NCBI GenBank assembly: GCA_035366835.1
Contig: DAOSIS010000051.1
Coordinates: 1 to 12,274 of the forward strand
From: UBA6109 sp035366835
GTDB lineage: Bacteria > Desulfobacterota > Syntrophia > Syntrophales > UBA6109
Length of the DNA stretch: 12,274 nt
Direction of reading: 5' to 3'
Shown here: one piece after another, positions 1 to 7,891 of the stretch
Position numbering within the stretch: position 1 is the stretch's first letter
Layout of the letters: each line of letters begins with the position of its first letter
Notes under the pieces: generated by a model
What the model saw: only the letters and a program-made list of their open reading frames with translations
Databases searched by the model: none
What the model was told of the DNA's origin: nothing
Translations under genes and position numbers: made by a program

Positions 1-643
<643 letters not shown>

Positions 644-668
644 GGGTGAGCTCCTTTCCTGTGCCGCC

Positions 669-1565
669 TCACGTCTGGGATCGTCGGCCGTTGGTGTAGA
701 AGATCGTTTCATTGGCCGCCATCGACTTCTCGATCGCCTTCAGGGATTTCTGGTAGTGCTTCACGGCGAAGCACGCATAGAGGATATCGACGATCAGGAT
801 GTGCGGCATCCGGGACGTCATGGTGTCCTGCATGAAATTGGAGTACACACTCGACGTGACGAAACAGATGTCCGAGTGCGCGACGACCGGCGAGGCCGGC
901 GTATCGGTGATGCAGATGGTCGTTGCGCCGGCTTCCCGCCCCATCCGGATGGCGTTGACGACGGCCCTCGTCCTGCCCGAACTGGTGATGCCGAGAACGA
1001 CGTACTTCCGGTCCAGCAGCGTGGCGGACATGTTCTGTTCCGTTGCATCGCTGTAGAGGATGCAGGGTTTTCCCACGCGGTAGAATCTCGACTTGGCATT
1101 GTAGCCGGCGACGACCGACGTGCCGGAACAGTAGATGACGACGAGGTCCGCCTTTTCGATGGCCGTCACCGCTCTCTCCACATCCGCGGGGGAAATGAGG
1201 ATCTTCGTGGCATTGAGCGTTTCGATGTTCTTGAAGGTGACCTTTTCGATGATGTTCCCGACGGAATCGCTCTTCTTGACATCGTCGTAGACGAAACGGT
1301 CTTCCGTCTTCTTTGCGTCCGGATGGCCGAATGTCACCTCCGCCGCCGCAATCTTGAGATCGTGGAATCCTTTCAGCCCGATGGCCTTGACGAAGCGGGT
1401 GACGGCCGACTCGGAAACCCCGCACGCCGTCGCCACCTCGCCGATCCGCTGGCGTTTCACCTTGTCGGGGTTGTCGAGGATATACAGGGCGATCCGTTGC
1501 AGCGCGGGCTGCAGGGATGTCAGCCGGTTTCGAATCCGGATCAGGATGTCGCCTTCCCGGTTCAT
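669..1565 (-). CDS. MurR/RpiR family transcriptional regulator (HTH + SIS domains)
   Basis: The product is 298 aa, normal for RpiR regulators. Residues 1-77 form the N-terminal HTH_6 domain, with the recognition region VATACGVSESAVTRFVKAIG at 44-63. A SIS domain spans about 120-265, with the ligand-loop signatures YCSGTSVV (145-152) and ITSSGRTR (193-200). SIS domains of characterised RpiR proteins bind phosphosugars or related small effectors; the effector here is unknown. I placed the start at the ATG at 1563-1565, preceded by GGAGG about 12 nt upstream. A GTG at 1616 would add 17 poorly conserved-looking residues and lies about at the predicted transcription start, so it was rejected. It is divergent from the TRAP operon and lies 25 nt upstream of the acyl-CoA mutase, so it probably controls both. 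No sequence feature says whether it activates or represses. Confidence 0.93.
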   Translation of the reverse strand: MNREGDILIRIRNRLTSLQPALQRIALYILDNPDKVKRQRIGEVATACGVSESAVTRFVKAIGLKGFHDLKIAAAEVTFGHPDAKKTEDRFVYDDVKKSDSVGNIIEKVTFKNIETLNATKILISPADVERAVTAIEKADLVVIYCSGTSVVAGYNAKSRFYRVGKPCILYSDATEQNMSATLLDRKYVVLGITSSGRTRAVVNAIRMGREAGATTICITDTPASPVVAHSDICFVTSSVYSNFMQDTMTSRMPHILIVDILYACFAVKHYQKSLKAIEKSMAANETIFYTNGRRSQT

Positions 1566-1620
1566 GATCCCGATGGTCCTCCGTGGATGCGCCGTCGTCT
1601 CCGGCACGGAAAGCACGGCC

Positions 1621-1649
1621 TTTATACATCAAATGTCGCCTGCCGTAAA
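1621..1649 (-). promoter_or_regulatory. Candidate sigma70-type promoter for the regulator/mutase operon
   Basis: Read on the minus strand: a -35 box TTTACG (1649-1644, 4 of 6 consensus bases), a 17-nt spacer and a -10 box TATAAA (1626-1621, 5 of 6). Transcription would start near 1614, leaving about 50 nt of leader before the ATG at 1565. This supports that ATG over the GTG at 1616. Found by eye only. Confidence 0.45.
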
Positions 1650-1677
1650 CAGGCAACCCGCGGCGGCGGGGCGGGTA

Positions 1678-1722
1678 TGGAAAAAATTTTTACAATAATT
1701 CTTGACAAAAAAATAAATTTCA
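1678..1722. promoter_or_regulatory. Imperfect inverted repeat around the AT-rich core, possible RpiR operator
   Basis: TGGAAAAAATTT (1678-1689) and AAATAAATTTCA (1711-1722) are inverted relative to each other with 8 of 12 positions matching. Their centres are 33 bp apart, about three helical turns. The pair brackets the TTGACA box of the plus-strand promoter, where a divergently encoded autoregulator would be expected to bind. AT-rich sequence gives such matches by chance, so this is weak. Confidence 0.2.
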
Positions 1723-1730
1723 TCTCTACT
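1702..1730 (+). promoter_or_regulatory. Candidate sigma70-type promoter for the TRAP/M20 operon
   Basis: A perfect -35 box TTGACA (1702-1707), a 17-nt spacer and a -10 box TCTACT (1725-1730, 4 of 6 consensus bases). Transcription would start near 1737, giving a leader of about 250 nt before the solute-binding protein. Found by eye only. Confidence 0.45.
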
Positions 1731-1839
1731 GCCCCACGACAGGGCGGCGGGACATCGTCCCCTGCCGCATGCGAACACGGAGACCGCGGACCGGTCGGTC
1801 CCGAACCAGATGCCCTGCCTCGTCGGAGGAGGAAGGCCC

Positions 1840-1956
1840 ATGGCGTCCTGGCAGCGTTCAACGATCCGAACTCCCGAAGCCCCCCGTCTCCGGCTTTCCC
1901 CGAACCTTTTCCAGACAATGCCAAGCATGGAGCGGCGTCCCCGCGGCTGCCGCTGA
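1840..1956 (+). CDS. Possible 38-aa leader ORF upstream of the TRAP operon
   Basis: This ATG-to-TGA ORF lies in the predicted TRAP leader. It has a strong Shine-Dalgarno sequence, AGGAGG at 1827-1832, 7 nt before the ATG, and ends 30 nt before the solute-binding protein start. The product is arginine-rich (9 of 38) with no signal peptide, membrane segment or recognisable domain. It could be a translated leader peptide or a chance purine run next to an ATG. I do not recognise the product. Confidence 0.2.
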   Translation: MASWQRSTIRTPEAPRLRLSPNLFQTMPSMERRPRGCR

Positions 1957-1986
1957 CTTTGATTTTTCTACCCAAAGGAGGTCGTT

Positions 1987-2961
1987 ATGAAACGGTCGAA
2001 AGGAAAGATGTACTGGGTCGGGGTTGTCTGCGTTGTGGCCTTTGCGGTCGTCATGATCGGTTCCGCCATGGATGCGGCTGCTGCCGCGAAGACGCCCATG
2101 CGGATCAAATCCTCGTCCATCGGCGGGTCCTGGTATGCAGGCGGCTCGGCCTGGGCCAAGCTGATCGGAGACAAGTATCCGGAATTCCAGGCCGTGAACA
2201 TCGCCGCGCCGGGACTCGACAACGAAAGCCTGAAGAGGCTCTTCCGGAAGGAAGCGGAGCTCGTCTTCCTGACCGGCCCCGGCGCCTACAACGCCTACAA
2301 GGGCGTTCCGCCCGTGTGGAAGGAGCCCATGCCGCTGCGCGGTCTGTTCGGCATCTGGCCCGGCGTCATGAACACGGTCGTCGCCGCCGAGTCGAAGTTC
2401 CAGACCCTCCAGGACCTCAAGGGGGCCAAGATCGCAACCTATGTTCCCGGTGACATCAACGGAGAGCAGACGCTGGCGCTCCTCAAGCACCATGGAATCA
2501 CGGAGCAGAACACCAAGATCTACAAGATCATGAAATCCGACGCCGCCCGCATGTTCATCGACGGGGCGATCGATGCGGTCGTGTACTACTACGGGTACGG
2601 CCACGCGAACCTCAAGGAGATGTCGGCGTCGCGCAAGATCCGTTTCCTGCCGAACGATCCCACGATGGTGCAGGCCTTCATGAAGGAAAATCCCTTCTAC
2701 TACATCGCCGACTTCGGTGCGGAGTTCGGTGTTCCCAATGCAAAGCAGCTGATCGGACCCTATCACACCGCCTGCCGCGCCGACATGCCGGAGGAGACGG
2801 CCTACAAGGTGACCAAGGCGTGGTTCGACAATCTGGACTGGCTGAAGAAGGTGCTGCCTTCGAACATGCCCTACGTGAACGTGAAGGAGCCGGCGGCCGG
2901 CGTACCCGTCCCCCTGCATCCCGGCGCCGTGAAGTACTACAAGGAAAAGGGGATCATGTAA
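1987..2961 (+). CDS. TAXI family TRAP transporter solute-binding subunit
   Basis: The product is 324 aa, typical of the periplasmic TAXI (TRAP-associated extracytoplasmic immunogenic) binding proteins that hand carboxylate-containing solutes to a fused TRAP permease. A hydrophobic signal segment (about 9-27) is followed by an alanine run at 30-34 where cleavage is likely. The TAXI N-terminal signature lies at about 42-60 (SSSIGGSWYAGGSAWAK), followed by the strand-rich lobe with ELVFLTGPGAYNAYKG (91-106). Start: AAAGGAGG ends 5 nt before the ATG. It is the first gene of the transporter operon, 58 nt before the permease. TAXI proteins are known to bind glutamate/glutamine-like and other organic acids; this sequence alone does not give the ligand. 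Hydrolase and mutase genes nearby make an organic acid or acylated amino acid plausible. Confidence 0.93.
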   Translation: MKRSKGKMYWVGVVCVVAFAVVMIGSAMDAAAAAKTPMRIKSSSIGGSWYAGGSAWAKLIGDKYPEFQAVNIAAPGLDNESLKRLFRKEAELVFLTGPGAYNAYKGVPPVWKEPMPLRGLFGIWPGVMNTVVAAESKFQTLQDLKGAKIATYVPGDINGEQTLALLKHHGITEQNTKIYKIMKSDAARMFIDGAIDAVVYYYGYGHANLKEMSASRKIRFLPNDPTMVQAFMKENPFYYIADFGAEFGVPNAKQLIGPYHTACRADMPEETAYKVTKAWFDNLDWLKKVLPSNMPYVNVKEPAAGVPVPLHPGAVKYYKEKGIM

Positions 2962-3019
2962 GAAGGGAAGGAACGGGAGCGTCGACGGCCGTTTTCCGGA
3001 CGTCGGAGGGTAGGAGACC

Positions 3020-5032
3020 ATGGAAGAGAAAAAGTCCAAGAAACAACGGAGTGAAAGCTTTGCGGACGCCGCGACCAAGGTTGTGGGGGTCGAGGAGAGC
3101 GTCAATGTCTACGATGACAACGACATCCAGGGACTTCCCAGTATGGGCGGTTGGAGTTCAAGGCTCGTTTTCTGGGTCGGGTTCCTGGTGAGCGCGCTTT
3201 CCGTATACGAACTCCTGGTCGGCAATTTCGAGCCGGCGCTGCAGCGGCCCCTGCACATATTCCTCATGGGGACGCTGACGGTCATGGTTTATCCCTCCCG
3301 GTTTTTCAAACCCCGAAGCGCGCGTGAGGGGTGGTTCAACCTCCTCGTCATCGCGCTTCTGTTCGTGAGTTGCCTGTGGGCCGCGGTGGAGTGGACGCCC
3401 CTCTACATCGATCCCTATCCGACGAAACTCGGGGTCGCGATCGGCATCCTCGCCATCGTCATGGTCCTGGAAATCACGAGGCGGTCCGTGGGCATGCCGA
3501 TGGTGATCATCGCCCTCTGCATGCTCCTGTACTGCTTCGTGGGGCCATACCTTCCGGACATGATCGCCCATCCCGGGTTCTCGGTGGACAATGTCGTCGT
3601 GCATACCGTCGTCGGCACCGAGGGCATGATGGGACTGCTCCTGAGCATCAGCGTGAACCAGATCATCTTCTTCATGATGTTCGCCGCCTTCCTCATCATG
3701 TCCAACTCCACGAACCTGTTCATGGACCTGGCCAAGGCGCTTGCCGGCGGCTATGCCGGCGGCCCGGCCAAGGTCGCGGTCGTCTCCAGCGGCATGATGG
3801 GGATGGTCTCAGGGAGCGCCAGCGGCAACGTGGCGACGACGGGGGCGGTGACGATCCCGCTCATGAAACAGATGGGATTCGCCCCGCACATCGCGGCGGC
3901 CATCGAGGCCGTCTCCTCGACGGCGGGACAGTTCATGCCTCCCATCATGGGGGCCTCGGCCTTCGTCATCGCCGAGTACATGGGGATCAGCTACTGGGCG
4001 GTCTGCGTCGCGGCGGCTTTTCCGGCTCTCGTCTATTTCATCGGCATGTACGTCGTCGTCGACGTCCAGGCGCGCATCGACGGCCTGCAGGGTCTTCCCA
4101 AGTCGCAGCTCCCCCGGCTGTGGCCGGCCTTCAAGGCGACCATCCCGCTGCTGGTTCCATTGACGGTGCTGGTCATTCTGCTGACCTACATGTACAGCCC
4201 CCAGTGGGCGATCATCTGGAGCATCATCGTCCTGATCGGCGTGACGCTCTTCATCCCCGGCCAGCGGATGGGCATCCCGAAGATCATCAAGGGATTGGCC
4301 CTGACGGCGAAAATCCTGATTCCCATCGCCACGTCCTGCGCGACGGCCGGAATCATCGTCGGCGTCATGTCCCTGACGGGGTTGGGGAACCAGCTGTCGT
4401 ACTGGATCTGGATCATCGCTGTGGCGCACGGGAATCTCCTCTACGGGCTCCTGTTCACGGCGTTCGTTTCCGTGATCCTCGGCATGGGAATCCCCACGCT
4501 GGGCGCCTACGTCGTTCTGGCGACGATCGGGGCGCCGGCCCTGCAGCAATTGGGTGCACCGCTCATCGGGGCGCACCTGTTTATCTTTTATTTCGCCTGC
4601 CTGTCGGCGATCACGCCGCCGGTGGCCCTGGCGTGCTTCGTCGGCGCCGGACTGGCGGGATCGGATCCCTGGAAGACCGGCTGGACGGCCGTCCGGCTCG
4701 GGATCATCAAGTTCATCATCCCCTTCATGTTCGTCTTCCGGCCGGGATGTCTTCTCCAGGCGGACCTGGCGACCAATCTCTTCCACATGACGGAGCTGCT
4801 GCTGCTGATCATTCCCGTGTCGGTGCTGACGCAGAAGGGGTTCTGGCTGGTCAGGTGCACCTGGTGGGAGATGGCGCTGTTCGCGGGGGCGATCATCGCG
4901 ATCTTCCCGACGGAACTGTGGACGTTCCCCGTGGCCGTCGGACTGGAGACCCTGGGGGTCGTTCTGCACGTCATCCGTTTCAGGAAGCTGACCGGGAAGA
5001 AACAGGCCGAGGTTGCGGCATCGGCCGCCTGA
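3020..5032 (+). CDS. TRAP transporter fused permease subunit (4TM/12TM)
   Basis: The 670-aa integral membrane protein joins the small (DctQ-like) and large (DctM-like) TRAP permease domains, the usual arrangement for TAXI systems. After a charged cytoplasmic tail (1-45), hydrophobic segments recur through residue 655. The large domain carries the two family repeat signatures: GMMGMVSGSASGNVATTGAV (258-277) with STAGQFMPPIMGASAF (300-315), then GMGIPTLGAY (488-497) with SAITPPVALACF (529-540). These loops form the Na+/substrate site in related elevator-type DctM proteins. Start: two purine runs precede the ATG (GGAGGG 9 nt and GGAG 3 nt upstream). Uptake would be driven by the sodium gradient and depend on the binding protein encoded upstream. 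The sequence looks intact with no missing segment. Confidence 0.95.
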   Translation: MEEKKSKKQRSESFADAATKVVGVEESVNVYDDNDIQGLPSMGGWSSRLVFWVGFLVSALSVYELLVGNFEPALQRPLHIFLMGTLTVMVYPSRFFKPRSAREGWFNLLVIALLFVSCLWAAVEWTPLYIDPYPTKLGVAIGILAIVMVLEITRRSVGMPMVIIALCMLLYCFVGPYLPDMIAHPGFSVDNVVVHTVVGTEGMMGLLLSISVNQIIFFMMFAAFLIMSNSTNLFMDLAKALAGGYAGGPAKVAVVSSGMMGMVSGSASGNVATTGAVTIPLMKQMGFAPHIAAAIEAVSSTAGQFMPPIMGASAFVIAEYMGISYWAVCVAAAFPALVYFIGMYVVVDVQARIDGLQGLPKSQLPRLWPAFKATIPLLVPLTVLVILLTYMYSPQWAIIWSIIVLIGVTLFIPGQRMGIPKIIKGLALTAKILIPIATSCATAGIIVGVMSLTGLGNQLSYWIWIIAVAHGNLLYGLLFTAFVSVILGMGIPTLGAYVVLATIGAPALQQLGAPLIGAHLFIFYFACLSAITPPVALACFVGAGLAGSDPWKTGWTAVRLGIIKFIIPFMFVFRPGCLLQADLATNLFHMTELLLLIIPVSVLTQKGFWLVRCTWWEMALFAGAIIAIFPTELWTFPVAVGLETLGVVLHVIRFRKLTGKKQAEVAASAA

Positions 5033-5126
5033 TGATTCTTGGATGCAATCCAAACGAATTGTGGAAGCGATGGGTCTAGTTGGATAAATGGATCACGGAT
5101 CAAGGTCGGGAGAAAGGAGAACAGTC

Positions 5127-5513
5127 ATGAGGAAATTCAGGATTTCTTTGGTGTTGTTCGCGATGGCGGCGTTTCTGCCGGCGCTCTCGGCGACGGCGAC
5201 GGAAATGAACTTCGACGTCACGCCGAAGGCCAAGCTGGTGAAACTCAACCTGCAGCACAAGGAGCTGATCAAGAAATCGAGCGAGAAGATGATCGTCTTC
5301 GAGATCACCCTCCAGAATACGGATTCCGCTGCCAATCTCTACAGCATCACGGTGGACGTCCCCGGCGTGGGCGCGGCTGAAGATTTCATTCCTGTCGAGG
5401 GAGAGAAGAAACTGGAGCCCAAGGCAGTGGGCAAGACATCCGTAGGCGTGGCCTCGGACAAATTCCCCCCCGAAGGCTTCACGATCCGGATCGAGGCCGT
5501 GGAGTCCCGCTGA
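5127..5513 (+). CDS. Small exported protein of unknown function in the TRAP operon
   Basis: I do not recognise this 128-aa protein. It has a clear Sec signal peptide: MRKFR, then a hydrophobic stretch to about residue 20, and a likely cleavage site at SATA-TE (after 24). The mature part is about 104 aa, has no cysteine, and alternates hydrophobic and polar residues (VFEITLQNTDS at 57-67, YSITVDVPGVG at 72-82), as in a small beta-sandwich. I chose the ATG at 5127 because AAAGGAG ends 7 nt upstream; an in-frame ATG at 5088 would put 13 charged residues before the signal peptide. It lies 94 nt after the permease and 15 nt before the M20 hydrolase, so it is probably part of the same operon. A periplasmic partner of the transporter is possible but unproven. 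Confidence 0.8.
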   Translation: MRKFRISLVLFAMAAFLPALSATATEMNFDVTPKAKLVKLNLQHKELIKKSSEKMIVFEITLQNTDSAANLYSITVDVPGVGAAEDFIPVEGEKKLEPKAVGKTSVGVASDKFPPEGFTIRIEAVESR

Positions 5514-5528
5514 AGGCCGTCGTCGTGG

Positions 5529-6887
5529 ATGGTAGTGATGGAAGAGAAGATTCTTGCCAAGGTGGAGAAAAAGAAGGCCGAGCTCGTGGATTTTCTGGCC
5601 AGGCTCGTGCGCATTCCCAGCCTGACCGGCGAGGAGGGCGCCGCCCAGGAATTCCTTGCGGCCCGCGCGCGGTCCCTGGGGATGGACGTGAAACTGTCGG
5701 AACCGGACCTGGAATTGATCTTCCGGAAGTATCCGGAATCCGCCCAGTACCCGACTCACTGGCGGCATGACCTGATTCTGTCCTACGATCGTCTGGCGTC
5801 TTACGAAGAGCTGATGAAGAGCGGCAAGAGCGGCGTGCTCAACTACAAGGGCAGGCCGAATCTCGTTGCCGCGCTCAAGGGGACGGGCGGCGGGAAGTCC
5901 CTGCTGCTGACGGGGCACGTCGACAACGTCACGATCGAACCGAGGCATGAGTGGCGCTACGACCCCTTCGGCGCCCAGATGGCGGACGGTCTGATGTACG
6001 GCCGCGGCACCTCGGACATGAAAGGGGGGCTCTGCGCGGCCCTGCTGGCGGTCCAGTGCCTCGTCGAAGCGGGTGTCAGGCTGCGCGGCGACGTGCTGTT
6101 TGCCTCGGCCGTCAACGAGGAGCACTCGGGCAACGGAACGCTCTCCCTGGTGGCGGAGGGCCTCAGGGCCGACGCCGCGATCGTGACGGAGCCCTCACGG
6201 AACCAGGTCTACATCGCAACGCCGGGCGATGTGTACTGGGAGGTGGTCTTGACGGGAGTGCCGAGATCGCCGGGGGCCCGCTGGGAAGGAAAAACGATGG
6301 CGGGAGTGAGTGCCATCGAAAAGATTGCCCCGTCAATCGAGGCCCTGCTCCAGGTGGAGCGGGACCACAACCGCATGGAACCCCATCCCCTGTATCGGAA
6401 CGGGAATTCCTTCTCCTGCGTCATCGGCGAAGTCGCCGGCGGAACCTACCCGACGGTGACCGCCAACGGGTGCACCTTGAGAGGCTGCATGTACTTCGGA
6501 CCTTCGCTGGGTTCCGTCAACGAGATCATGGACCGGATCAGGGATCGGGTGGCGGAGGAAACCGCCGTGGATCCGTGGTTCAAGGATCACCCCGCAAAGG
6601 TGCGGTTTCTTCATCACCGCAACAGCGTCACAACGGATCCGGAAGCGCCGATCATCGGGAACGTCTTCGGCGCGGCGAAGACCGTCAACCCCGGCGTCGG
6701 TCCGATCGCCGGCTGTTCCTACTGCTCGGACATGGAGTATCTCGGCAACCAGGGCAAGGTGCCCACGGTCATCATGGGACCGGGCTGGATCGGGTATGCC
6801 CACAAGGCCAACGAGTGCATACCGATCTCGGAATACCTGGACTGCGTGAAGATCCTGGCGCTTTCCATTTACCGGTGGTGCGCCTGA
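5529..6887 (+). CDS. M20 family metallo-hydrolase (ArgE/DapE/acetylornithine deacetylase type)
   Basis: The 452-aa cytoplasmic enzyme has the full M20 catalytic set: GHVDNVT with zinc ligand His130 and Asp132, GRGTSDMKGG with bridging Asp163, NEE with general base Glu197 and zinc ligand Glu198, VTEP with Glu221, and AHKANE with His425. M20 enzymes cleave amide or peptide bonds of small N-acyl amino acids and dipeptides with two zinc ions. The dimerisation (lid) domain is unusual: the conserved His of the G-x-x-[AS]-H motif is absent, and TGVPRSPGARWEGK (242-255) stands in its place, a few residues longer than usual. No signal peptide is present, so it would act on solute already imported by the TRAP system. 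It starts 15 nt after the small exported gene. The ATG at 5529 and the one three codons later are both possible; neither has a strong Shine-Dalgarno sequence. The substrate is not identifiable. Confidence 0.92.
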   Translation: MVVMEEKILAKVEKKKAELVDFLARLVRIPSLTGEEGAAQEFLAARARSLGMDVKLSEPDLELIFRKYPESAQYPTHWRHDLILSYDRLASYEELMKSGKSGVLNYKGRPNLVAALKGTGGGKSLLLTGHVDNVTIEPRHEWRYDPFGAQMADGLMYGRGTSDMKGGLCAALLAVQCLVEAGVRLRGDVLFASAVNEEHSGNGTLSLVAEGLRADAAIVTEPSRNQVYIATPGDVYWEVVLTGVPRSPGARWEGKTMAGVSAIEKIAPSIEALLQVERDHNRMEPHPLYRNGNSFSCVIGEVAGGTYPTVTANGCTLRGCMYFGPSLGSVNEIMDRIRDRVAEETAVDPWFKDHPAKVRFLHHRNSVTTDPEAPIIGNVFGAAKTVNPGVGPIAGCSYCSDMEYLGNQGKVPTVIMGPGWIGYAHKANECIPISEYLDCVKILALSIYRWCA

Positions 6888-6915
6888 TCTGCGGCCTGCC
6901 GGCCGGCGGGACCAG

Positions 6916-6947
6916 GAAGGGGGATGCGTTTCCGCGCATCCCCCTTC
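6916..6947 (+). terminator. Hairpin terminator of the TRAP/M20 operon
   Basis: A perfect 13-bp stem (6916-6928 with 6935-6947) closes a 6-nt TTTCCG loop 28 nt after the M20 stop codon. The tail CTTCTTCGTTTC is pyrimidine-rich but not a clean T run, so termination may be partial or Rho-assisted. This is the strongest hairpin in the window that is not near a TGA codon. Confidence 0.75.
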
Positions 6948-6973
6948 TTCGTTTCGCGGTATTCCGCCGGATG

Positions 6974-7002
6974 TTGCCGTTTATCTCACTCGGGTGTATG
7001 GT
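6974..7002 (+). promoter_or_regulatory. Candidate sigma70-type promoter for the DUF6125/MoxR/CoxE genes
   Basis: TTGCCG (6974-6979, 4 of 6) and TATGGT (6997-7002, 4 of 6) are separated by exactly 17 nt, directly after the terminator and about 50 nt before the DUF6125 start. The position is right but the match is modest. Confidence 0.35.
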
Positions 7003-7051
7003 GCCGCTAAGTGGAATAAACACATAGCGGACGATCGGGAGGGAATATTCC

Positions 7052-7804
7052 ATGAAGAAGGAAGTGCAAAAACCTGAGGATCTGGAAAACATCGAACTGG
7101 CGAAATTGATTGTCGACCTGATGCATCGGATGTCCGTTCACCATGCCCTGTGGTTCGGGGAGGTGGTCTCGCACCTGGGGATGGAGGCGGCCCTCCCGCT
7201 GATGGATCGGGTTTGGCGCCGCAGCTATGCCATCCAGATGGAGAGGCTGTCCGGCTTCTTCGGTTTCCCCCTTCAGGAGGGCGTTCCCGCCGTCGTCGCG
7301 GGCATGCCGAAGAAGGACCTCCTGTCGCTCATGGGGGAGCTCGGCAAGAACTGGCTTGCCGACGACGGGACCTGGTTCCAGGCGGTAGAGGCGTCCCACG
7401 GCATGACCGAAGCCAAGTGCTGCAACGACTCCTGTCTGGATCGATTTTCGACCTTCGAGGCCTATTCGATCAAGAGCTTCCTGGGGCTGCCGGAAAAGGC
7501 CGGCCTGGACGGGCTGAAACGGGCGCTCAATTTCCGCCTGTATTCGCGGGTCAACACGCAGTCCATCATCGATGAGAGTCCGACGAGCATCATCTTCCGC
7601 ATGGACGACTGCCGCGTGCAGTCCGCGCGGAAACGAAGAGGGCTTCAGGATTACCCGTGCAAATCGGGCGGCTCGGTGGAGTACCGGGCATTCGGCGCAA
7701 CCATCGATCCCCGCATCCGGATGGAGTGCGTGGCCTGTCCGCCCGATCCGCATCCCGATGAATGGTTCTGCGCATGGCGGTTTTCGCTTCCCGCCGGCGA
7801 CTGA
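7052..7804 (+). CDS. DUF6125 family protein (related to L-2-amino-thiazoline-4-carboxylate hydrolase-like proteins)
   Basis: The 250-aa soluble protein matches, from memory, the conserved family DUF6125 found in anaerobes and archaea. Hallmarks are MHRMSVHHALWFGEV (24-38), NWLADDGTWFQAVE (100-113), MTEAKCCNDSC (118-128), FRMDDCRVQSARKRRGLQDY (182-201) and ECVACPPDPHP (225-235). It has eight cysteines (123, 124, 128, 187, 203, 226, 229, 240), arranged in clusters that could bind a metal or act in thiol chemistry. No function is established; the link to ATC hydrolases is a distant family relation. Start: GGAGG (7038-7042) lies 9 nt upstream of the ATG. It has no signal peptide, so it is cytoplasmic. 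It is the first gene after the terminator and is followed 87 nt later by a MoxR ATPase. Confidence 0.82.
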   Translation: MKKEVQKPEDLENIELAKLIVDLMHRMSVHHALWFGEVVSHLGMEAALPLMDRVWRRSYAIQMERLSGFFGFPLQEGVPAVVAGMPKKDLLSLMGELGKNWLADDGTWFQAVEASHGMTEAKCCNDSCLDRFSTFEAYSIKSFLGLPEKAGLDGLKRALNFRLYSRVNTQSIIDESPTSIIFRMDDCRVQSARKRRGLQDYPCKSGGSVEYRAFGATIDPRIRMECVACPPDPHPDEWFCAWRFSLPAGD

Positions 7805-7891
7805 AGAGGCCGGTCGCGTCGCAAGAAAACAATGGCAAAACGGGGGTTTTCGGGTTAAAAGGCGAGCATCCAAGTCTCGAGGGAGTTCTGC

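Larger units (their letters stand above)
1566..1986. other. Divergent intergenic regulatory region
   Basis: These 421 nt separate the regulator/mutase pair from the TRAP operon. The AT-rich core at about 1678-1725 contrasts with the GC-rich surroundings. The region holds one candidate promoter in each direction, an imperfect inverted repeat around the core, and a transporter-side leader of about 250 nt with a possible short ORF. No riboswitch that I recognise is present. Confidence 0.7.

Noticed and set aside
1566..1616. GTG at 1616 as the start of the RpiR regulator
   Set aside because: The extra 17 residues do not look like the family, and the predicted transcription start (about 1614) would leave no leader; the ATG at 1565 fits better.
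1788..1801. GGACCG-GT-CGGTCC inverted repeat in the TRAP leader
   Set aside because: Arms of 6 bp are expected by chance in such GC-rich sequence, and a 2-nt spacer cannot form a hairpin; no supporting context.
5039..5053. Short inverted repeat TTGGAT-GCA-ATCCAA after the permease gene
   Set aside because: A 6-bp stem with a 3-nt loop and no T tract is too weak for a terminator, and the next gene appears to belong to the same operon.
3331..5079. A 582-codon plus-strand open frame (and a 414-codon minus-strand frame at 3809-5053)
   Set aside because: Both are out-of-frame or antisense reads of the TRAP permease, whose membrane segments and signatures identify it as the true gene.
7805..7891. 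AAAACGGGGGTTTT element between DUF6125 and MoxR as a terminator or riboswitch
   Set aside because: The stem is at most 5 A/T-rich base pairs and no known riboswitch core is recognisable.
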